Assembly (NCBI GenBank): GCA_963575745.1
Contig: CAUYUJ010022081.1
Span: 29,265-93,264 of the forward strand
Length of the DNA stretch: 64,000 nt
Direction of reading: 5' to 3'
From: Prorocentrum cordatum
Lineage: Eukaryota; Sar; Dinophyceae; Prorocentrales; Prorocentraceae
The translations under genes and the position numbers were made by a program. The notes under the pieces were generated by a model. That model saw only the letters and a list, made by a program, of their open reading frames with translations. It ran no database searches and had not been told where the DNA came from. Below are positions 58,256 through 64,000 of the stretch, one piece after another (the first letter of the stretch is position 1; every line of letters begins with the position of its first letter).

Positions 58256-59550
58256 GGATAGGGAGGAGGAGGAGGAGGAGGAGGAGGAGGAGGAGGAGGA
58301 GGAGGAGGAAGAGGAGGAGGAGGAGGAGGAGGAGGAGGACCTCCCCATCCTCCCTTCTCCCCCGTGCTGCCTACGGTGGTGGTGGTGGTGGAAGATCGGC
58401 CTGTCAACCCTTCGCTCCCGGCCAGCGCGAGCAGAAACACGCCGGCTCCACCCAGGCCACCCCGGAGGGCGCGAGGAGGGTCCGGCTCCGCGCGTCGCGG
58501 CCTGGGCAGGATGGCTGCCCTCCGCCAGGGCGCGGAGCGGGGGCGGGAAGCTGCGGGTCGCGCCCTCGCGCAGCGGCGATGCGCTGGGCGACCTCCCCTG
58601 ACCTTCCCAGAGAGCTATTTTTTAGCACTGGAGGCCTAAAAACCTAAAAAACTGAGCGAATCAGCCTAAAACCAAGACGTAGAATAGCTTTGGGATAGTT
58701 TTTTAAGTCGGGTGCTATTTTTTAGCCCTCCTGGAAGGTCAGGGTCTTTCGTTGCCCGAGCAGCGGGCGCGTCCTCTCACAGCGGGGCTCTGCGGGCTTG
58801 CCGCCGTGCGGCCCCCCGCCACCCTTCCAGACCACCCTGGGCGCGCCTCGCCGGGATGGCTCCTGTGTTTCGGCCCGGCCGCCCCTCCTTCTTCCCTCCT
58901 GAACCTGCACAGGAGGAGGAGGAGGAGGAGGAGGAGGAGGAGGAGGAGGAGGAAGAGGAGGAGGGCCTTCCCTCCTCCTCTCGGGCTTGCCGCTCTGGTT
59001 CTCTCTCGCCTCCGCTCTTCCCGCTCCTTCTCCCCCCCCTCTTGCTGCCACACTTGTGACTCGGGGCGTCGCCTGGGCGGCTCGGCATGCCGAGCCAGTC
59101 CTGCACCGCACCGCGCGCGGCCTCCCGCTGGGGCGCTCGGCGGCGTGCTCGCCGCCGCCGTGGCAGCGTCCGGCATCTTGAGGTGTGCCCAACGCTGGCT
59201 TGGAGGGCGGTCCGACCGCCCTTGCGAGGGCGACGTACACGTTCGAGAGGACGGCTGGCCCTTTCGGCGGCCGACGCACGGGCGCCGCACGGGCGACGAA
59301 TGCGCGACGCATCCCTTGTCGCGAAGGGGGGGTCAGCACGCCGGTCGTATTACTGGGCCTTAACAGGCGGTCGGCTTCGCTGAAGCAGCAAGCGTGCAAT
59401 ATCCGTGGTGCGTTGAAAAGCTAGGTCGGTGAGCACGGGCTGGTCCGGACGCCCAGGCACGCGAGCGCATTCAGTGCCATCTTCCTCTTCCTGCCCTGTT
59501 GCTGATGTAGCCAGCTGCGCGCTGCGAAGCTGTGGTGTCCAGCTCTCTGC
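58256..59550. other. Unassigned GC-rich stretch with two GGA runs
   Basis: GGA runs at 58262-58340 and 58911-58970. AGAGGTCAGG-like and TTTTTTAGC motifs around 58610-58740 form a loose inverted repeat. No gene supported. Confidence 0.4.
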
Positions 59551-59857
59551 AACACGCTCTCTCTCTCTCTCTCTTTTTGTTTTCTCTCTCTCTCTCTCTC
59601 TCTCTCTGCGATGGGTATTATGGAAAGTTTAGGGCGATTCAGCTTCTGGCTCGATGTGCGCACCCGCTATTTGATTATGCATCCTTCGCGTCGGAATGAT
59701 ACGCCGCAGCATTGAAATAGCGGAAGGGGGAACAGAGCTGAAGCGGGGGAGCTCTGGAACCGGTTCCGTCTGCAGTCGTTGAGATAAGGAGCTCTTTCAG
59801 TTCGATGATTTCCCTGGGTATGTGCCGATGGCCCGTGATGGGGAGAGGGACATACAC

Positions 59858-59889
<32 letters not shown>

Positions 59890-59945
59890 CGAACAAAAAG
59901 AGAGGGAGACAAAGAGAGAGAGAGAGAGAGAGAACAAAAAAAAAA
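59551..59945. repeat. CT and GA dinucleotide arrays in inverted arrangement
   Basis: (CT)n at 59552-59610 and (GA)n at 59860-59932 are separated by about 250 bp of normal DNA, so they could pair as a hairpin. Confidence 0.85.
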
Positions 59946-60175
59946 AGGAACAGAGAGAAGGAGCAAGGGAGGGAGGGGTTCCCGGAAGACATCCACTCGA
60001 ACACTGGCCACACCGGCTGGCTCGCCCTGGCGCTCGATCGGGTGGGTTGGAAGACGCCCGTTTCGACGACGAGCAGCCGACCTTGGGCCGGCGGCGGAGG
60101 CAAGCAGAGTGGGTGTTAGCACAGACTGTTCGGGCCCATCGGCATGTGCCCAAAGAGAAAAAGAGCCCTCCTCCT

Positions 60176-60338
60176 TTAAGTCGGGCGTGCCCCTGCACAG
60201 GAGGAAGATTCAAAAATAGTGAACAAGTAGTCGGGGGACGTTTTTTTGTGTTATTTGTTTGGACAATGTTTGAACATGTTCTGGATATGCTTAATTTTTC
60301 GTCCGAAATTCGCCTGTGGGGGTACATACCCGACCTAA
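60176..60338 (-). mobile_element. R1 MITE-like element, copy 10 (inverted)
   Basis: The only copy in reverse orientation: the TTGGACGAA-type internal motif is near the right end (TTTTTCGTCCGAAATTC). The flank CTCCTCCT occurs at 60168-60175 and 60339-60346, though in pyrimidine-rich sequence this could be chance. Confidence 0.75.
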
Positions 60339-60496
60339 CTCCTCCTGCCTCCTCCTCCCGCCTGCCTCCTCCTGCCTGCTCCTCCTGCCTCGTGCCTCTC
60401 TCTCTCTTCCCCCCCCCTCCGCCCAGCCTGCCTTGACATGCGGCGTCTGGTTTTTGCCAAGGCGCGTCCCCCAGAGGTCCCGAGTCTTCCCCCAGG

Positions 60497-60657
60497 GTTC
60501 GGTCGGGCGCGCCCTCCGATAGGCGGTTTTTGGACGAAGCATGAAAAATTTCCCCAAAATGCACCAACATAGAAAAACATATGAAAAAAAAAAAGTCCCC
60601 AGACTATTTGCTACTCTTTTTGAATATTCCTCCTGTAGGGGAACAGGCCCGGCTTAA
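60497..60657 (+). mobile_element. R1 MITE-like element, copy 11
   Basis: Starts GTTCGGTCGGGCGCGCCCTC, ends GGGAACAGGCCCGGCTTAA. Flanked by CCCCAGG at 60490-60496 and 60658-60664. Confidence 0.82.
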
Positions 60658-60664
60658 CCCCAGG

Positions 60665-61221
60665 ATCAGTTTTTCCACCCCGAACTGTTTTGTTGACGGC
60701 CCCGGGCCCGGCGAGGCTCCCTGCAGGCACGGTGCGGGGGGGTCCGCGGAGGGCACCGGTGCGACGCGGGGGCCCGCGGAGTAGGAGCCCCGACCCCAAC
60801 AATTTGTCACCACCACCACCTCCCTGATCCCTCCTCCCTCCCCCAGGAAAGAGGACAGGAAGAGGAGGGTAGAGGGGGGAGTGCGGGAGTCACGTCAGGT
60901 GCGCTCGCGTCATATCTGACCTTCTGCCCCTCCCTCCCATCTCTGGCCACGGCGTAGGTCTCCTGTCCATTCGCACAATCGGATGTCGCAGCATGGCATC
61001 GCATTACATGGTAAAGCATGGCCTTGAAGATTAACACGTAGCATGACATAGCGTGGCGTGGCGACACCCCAAAGTGGGGAGTGGAGGCGGTGGTGGTGGA
61101 TCTTGTTGGGACCTGCGCCGCAGCTCACCGCACGAGGTTGCCCACGGCAGGCCGGCTCGCACCGCAATCCCGAGCTTGCCTGGCGATCTTCTGCTTCACG
61201 ATACTGTGCCAACTACTACTC
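60665..61221. other. Unassigned stretch
   Basis: GCATGGCATCGCATTACATG-like pentamer drift around 60990-61060 recalls the pentanucleotide array at 23339. No gene. Confidence 0.4.
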
Positions 61222-61280
61222 CTTCACCTCCTCCTCCCCCTCCTCCTCCTCCTCCTCCTCCTCCTCCTCCTCCTCCTTCA
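61222..61280. repeat. CTC tract
   Basis: Pure (CTC)n run. Confidence 0.9.
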
Positions 61281-61549
61281 CACCACAGTGAGACCCGGTG
61301 GTCGCGCGCTCCCCATGTCCTCCCCCCCCCAGGAAAAAGTCCGACGAGGGGGCCCGCGCCTTCTTGCCCCGAGGCCGCCATCGCGGGGCCGAACATCCGG
61401 CTCATCCTCATGAACATCAACCCGTCGGAGCGGCGGGGCACGGCGCCGCGCTCGCCCGGCCTCACCCTGGCAGGGTGGCCGCCTTGCGATCGGGCCCTCC
61501 TTGGGCGCCTTGAGACGGGAGTCTGCACCAACGGGGGCCAACGGGTCGT

Positions 61550-61580
61550 CATCACCATTACCATCACCATCACCATCAGC

Positions 61581-61647
<67 letters not shown>

Positions 61648-61679
61648 GCATCAGCATCAGCATCAGCATCATCATCATC

Positions 61680-61738
<59 letters not shown>

Positions 61739-61819
61739 ACTTATCATCAGCATCATCATCACCACCACTATCATCATCACCACCACTATCATCATCATTT
61801 TCATCAGCATCAGCATCAG

Positions 61820-61913
<94 letters not shown>

Positions 61914-62037
61914 ATCAGCACCATCATCATCAGCAGCATCATCATCATTACCACTATCATCATCATTTTCCTCATCATCAGCATCATCATCCTAATCAGC
62001 ACCATCAGCAGCATCATCGTCATCATTGTCATCATCG
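61550..62037. repeat. CAT/ATC microsatellite
   Basis: About 490 bp of CAT units with CAG and CAC variants. It runs up to the first DinoSL relic, as GGA runs up to the other one at 13902. Confidence 0.95.
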
Positions 62038-62098
62038 TCCGTCGCCATTTTGGCTCAAGTCCGTAGCCATTTTGGCTCAAGAGCCACTTGGGCTCAAG
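62038..62098 (+). other. Three tandem DinoSL relics
   Basis: 62038-62059 is a 22-nt DinoSL with one change (TCCGTCGCC...); 62060-62081 is an exact DinoSL, identical to the relic at 13881-13902; 62082-62098 (AGCCACTTGGGCTCAAG) is a shortened copy with two changes. Repeated rounds of trans-splicing and reverse transcription, known as DinoSL relics in recycled dinoflagellate cDNA genes, produce this pattern, with older inner copies truncated at the AG inside the leader. Confidence 0.92.
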
Positions 62099-63187
62099 CA
62101 CCTGCTTGTCCCCGTGGTTTCCTAGGCGCCCTTGCGCCCCGCCGCCCTCGGATAGTGGTCGCGGCTCGGTAGGAGTGGGTGCGGCAGCAGATCGAAGGCA
62201 GTGCCGAGGTGCGCATTTTGGCTGGGGTGGCGCTGGTGGCTGCTCGCGTGAAAATCCAGATCCTGGTGAAGTAGGGCGGGCCATCGTCCAGGACGTGCAA
62301 GCGCGTCCAGCTCGCGCTGCTTGAGTCTGTCACGCAGCTGGTGGCTGTGCACTCGGCTGTGCATCGCGGGCGCCGCCACACGGATGGCACCAGCGAGATT
62401 GCCATCTGGCCCAGTGCTCTTCTTGACGCTGGTGGTGGAGCTGCCGAGGATGTTGATGGTGATGATCTTCACGATCCAGCTGACGATTGCGATCCTCGTG
62501 AGCGTGGGCCTCGAGGCTGTGGGCGTTCCTCCTGCTCGCCCTGACCCGTGGCATGCCCAGGGTGGCACGGACCCTTGGTGTGGCGGGCCGCATCGTGGCC
62601 CCCAAGCTCCTCGAGATGGCGTGCGTTGCTGGGCTAGCACACATCCTGCTGCGCACGCTATTCCTCATGCTGTGGATTCTCCTGGTGCTCAAGGTGGATA
62701 TCCTGCCGACGATAGTGCTCATAGGGATTCTCTTCGGAGTGGCCGTCCTCGACGCCCTCGTGCTGTTCTTTGTCCTGGCGCTGGCGTCCTTCATCCTGCC
62801 GGTGCCGTTCGCCATGACCATCCCGATTGGGGGGCGGGCGTCCCTCCTGCTGGTGCTCTGGCAGTTCATTTGCAGACTGATGATGACGTCGCTCCTCCTG
62901 CTGATGCCGTTCGACATCATCTATGTGCTGATGGTGCCGTCGACTGTGGTCGTCTTCGTGATCCTGGCCAGTGGTCTTGGCCGTCAGGAGTCCCGGCTCT
63001 GTGGGTGCCCTTGAACGAAGTGCCTGCTCTTCTTCGCTTACATGGTTGCATGGTGATCCTTATGTTGACGTCGACGCGGGCCTCTGGAGGGAGCTGCTGC
63101 CGCAGTTGCCTGGCTTCCCATCGTTTCTGGCGGCGCCCGCTGGCGCGAGGGTCGTGGAGCAGAGAACGGTACGTCATTGCGTGGTAG
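62099..63187 (+). pseudogene. Retrocopied multi-pass membrane-protein-like sequence, broken
   Basis: Downstream of the DinoSL relics, hydrophobic segments appear in shifting frames. The frame open from 62321 reads GPVLFLTLVVELPRMLMVMI and TIQLTIAILVSVGLEA. Near 62500-62525 the sense shifts by +1 to AFLLLALTRGMPRVART, then from ATG 62553 about 150 residues with four or five membrane spans (LLRTLFLMLWILLVLKVDIL, LDALVLFFVLALASFIL, LLLVLWQFI, VLMVPSTVVVFVILASG) to a stop at 63014. Frames upstream of 62321 contain stops. I do not recognise the protein. A retrogene that has lost its frame is the best reading; base errors are the alternative. Confidence 0.5.
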
Positions 63188-63796
63188 GCTAGATCGAGAA
63201 GTTGGCTGTCAGATGTTTGTGAGTTCCGAGTTTCGCCACGTGCAGGCCTACGTTTCTAGGCGCTGGGTTTCCTGTTTCCCCACAAGATCGGCGGAATTTG
63301 AGGGTGAGGCAATTTTCGTTGGTGTTTGACCGAATTGGGCAGCAGGGTACTCTTTTCCAGACTGAGCTTCATGTGACACAGGCCTCGGGACTGAGTTGGG
63401 ACATGCAACTGCAGCTACTGAGGAACGAGTTGTTGCCCCGCACGCTTCGAAACAATCATGCGCACCAGTCTTCTGATTCGTAGCCTTTTTACTTTGGGCG
63501 GAAGCTCAATCCTCTGGCAACGTAGGTTTGCCACGCGCGCGCCCACAGCAGTGACAGCTGTTGTTTGTTTGGTCGTTGTTCCTCTCCCCTTTCAGCTTGC
63601 CCCTGCCCCCGCTTTTTCCCTCGCTCTTGGCCCGGCTCTTGGGCTCCCGCTGGCTTCTGCGCCCCTCTCGGGGCCCGCTCCCAGTCCTGGGGCTCTCCCC
63701 TCCCCTGTCCGCCGCGTGGAGGGCTTGTGTTATCGCATCGCTACACATCGAACAAATAACAGTGCTCATGCAGAGTGCGCCTGGAGTAACACATCG
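63188..63796. other. Unassigned stretch
   Basis: No gene or repeat recognised between the retrocopy and the terminal CAT array. Confidence 0.4.
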
Positions 63797-63945
63797 TCAT
63801 CATCACCATCATCATCACCATCACCATCACCATCAGCATCGAGATCATCATCGTCATTCTTAGCATCCTCAACACCGTCAGCATCATCATCGTAGTCATC
63901 AGCACCATCATCATCATTAGCATCCTCATCATCAACATCGCCATC
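63797..63945. repeat. CAT microsatellite
   Basis: CAT units with CAC, CAG and GTC variants, similar to the arrays at 130 and 61550. Confidence 0.9.
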
Positions 63946-64000
63946 ATTACTCCATGCTGTGAACCGAGGAATATAAAACAAAACTGCATCATAATGAACT

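Overview
The window is nuclear DNA of a dinoflagellate; I cannot name the species. The decisive evidence is the dinoflagellate spliced-leader (DinoSL) sequence fossilised in the DNA at two places: an exact 22-nt copy at the 5' end of a retrotransposon (13881-13902, minus strand) and three tandem copies at 62038-62098. A GC-AG intron framed by a direct repeat, very low gene density and very abundant microsatellites fit the same group. An assembly gap of 100 N lies at 48901-49000.

Layout. 1-5.4 kb: CAT repeats, purine/pyrimidine tracts, one small TIR element and one foldback. 5.47-13.9 kb (minus): a non-LTR retrotransposon with ORF1 (zinc finger plus coiled coil), ORF2 (endonuclease, reverse transcriptase with YVDD, RNase H, Cys/His cluster) and a third reading-frame block, interrupted by frameshifts and carrying a dispersed 23-bp repeat. 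13.9-29.8 kb: short dispersed elements, an 830-bp GGGCGT array, a 530-bp TAAGC/TATGC array, a 660-bp CCT tract and one small multi-exon-looking gene (26.5-27.3 kb). 47.1-64 kb: further repeats, some weak coding stretches, and a retrocopied membrane-protein-like sequence behind the tandem DinoSL relics.

The most interesting object is 29838-47128: a 17.3-kb element with 32-bp terminal inverted repeats (30/32 identical) and a 7-bp GCGGCCG target duplication. It carries six plus-strand genes (called A to F here) and a truncated duplicate of the A promoter and 5' end. About 49 perfect copies of the 16-bp palindrome AGCGATNNNNATCGCT lie inside it, all between coding sequences or in an intron; I saw none outside it. 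It also holds a 374-bp foldback of GGATAAC iterons. Gene E resembles a DDE transposase; B, C and D resemble multi-copy dinoflagellate proteins as I remember them; A ends in an AP2-like module. I read it as a giant DNA transposon, or a derivative of one, with a shared regulatory or replication palindrome. I know of no described family with this structure, but I could not search.

At least ten short repeat families are present in two to twelve copies. The commonest is a 150-210 bp MITE-like element beginning TNAGTCGGGC, with 7-11 bp target duplications. Most long open frames in the window are repeat translations and were not annotated. All counts and alignments were done by eye.
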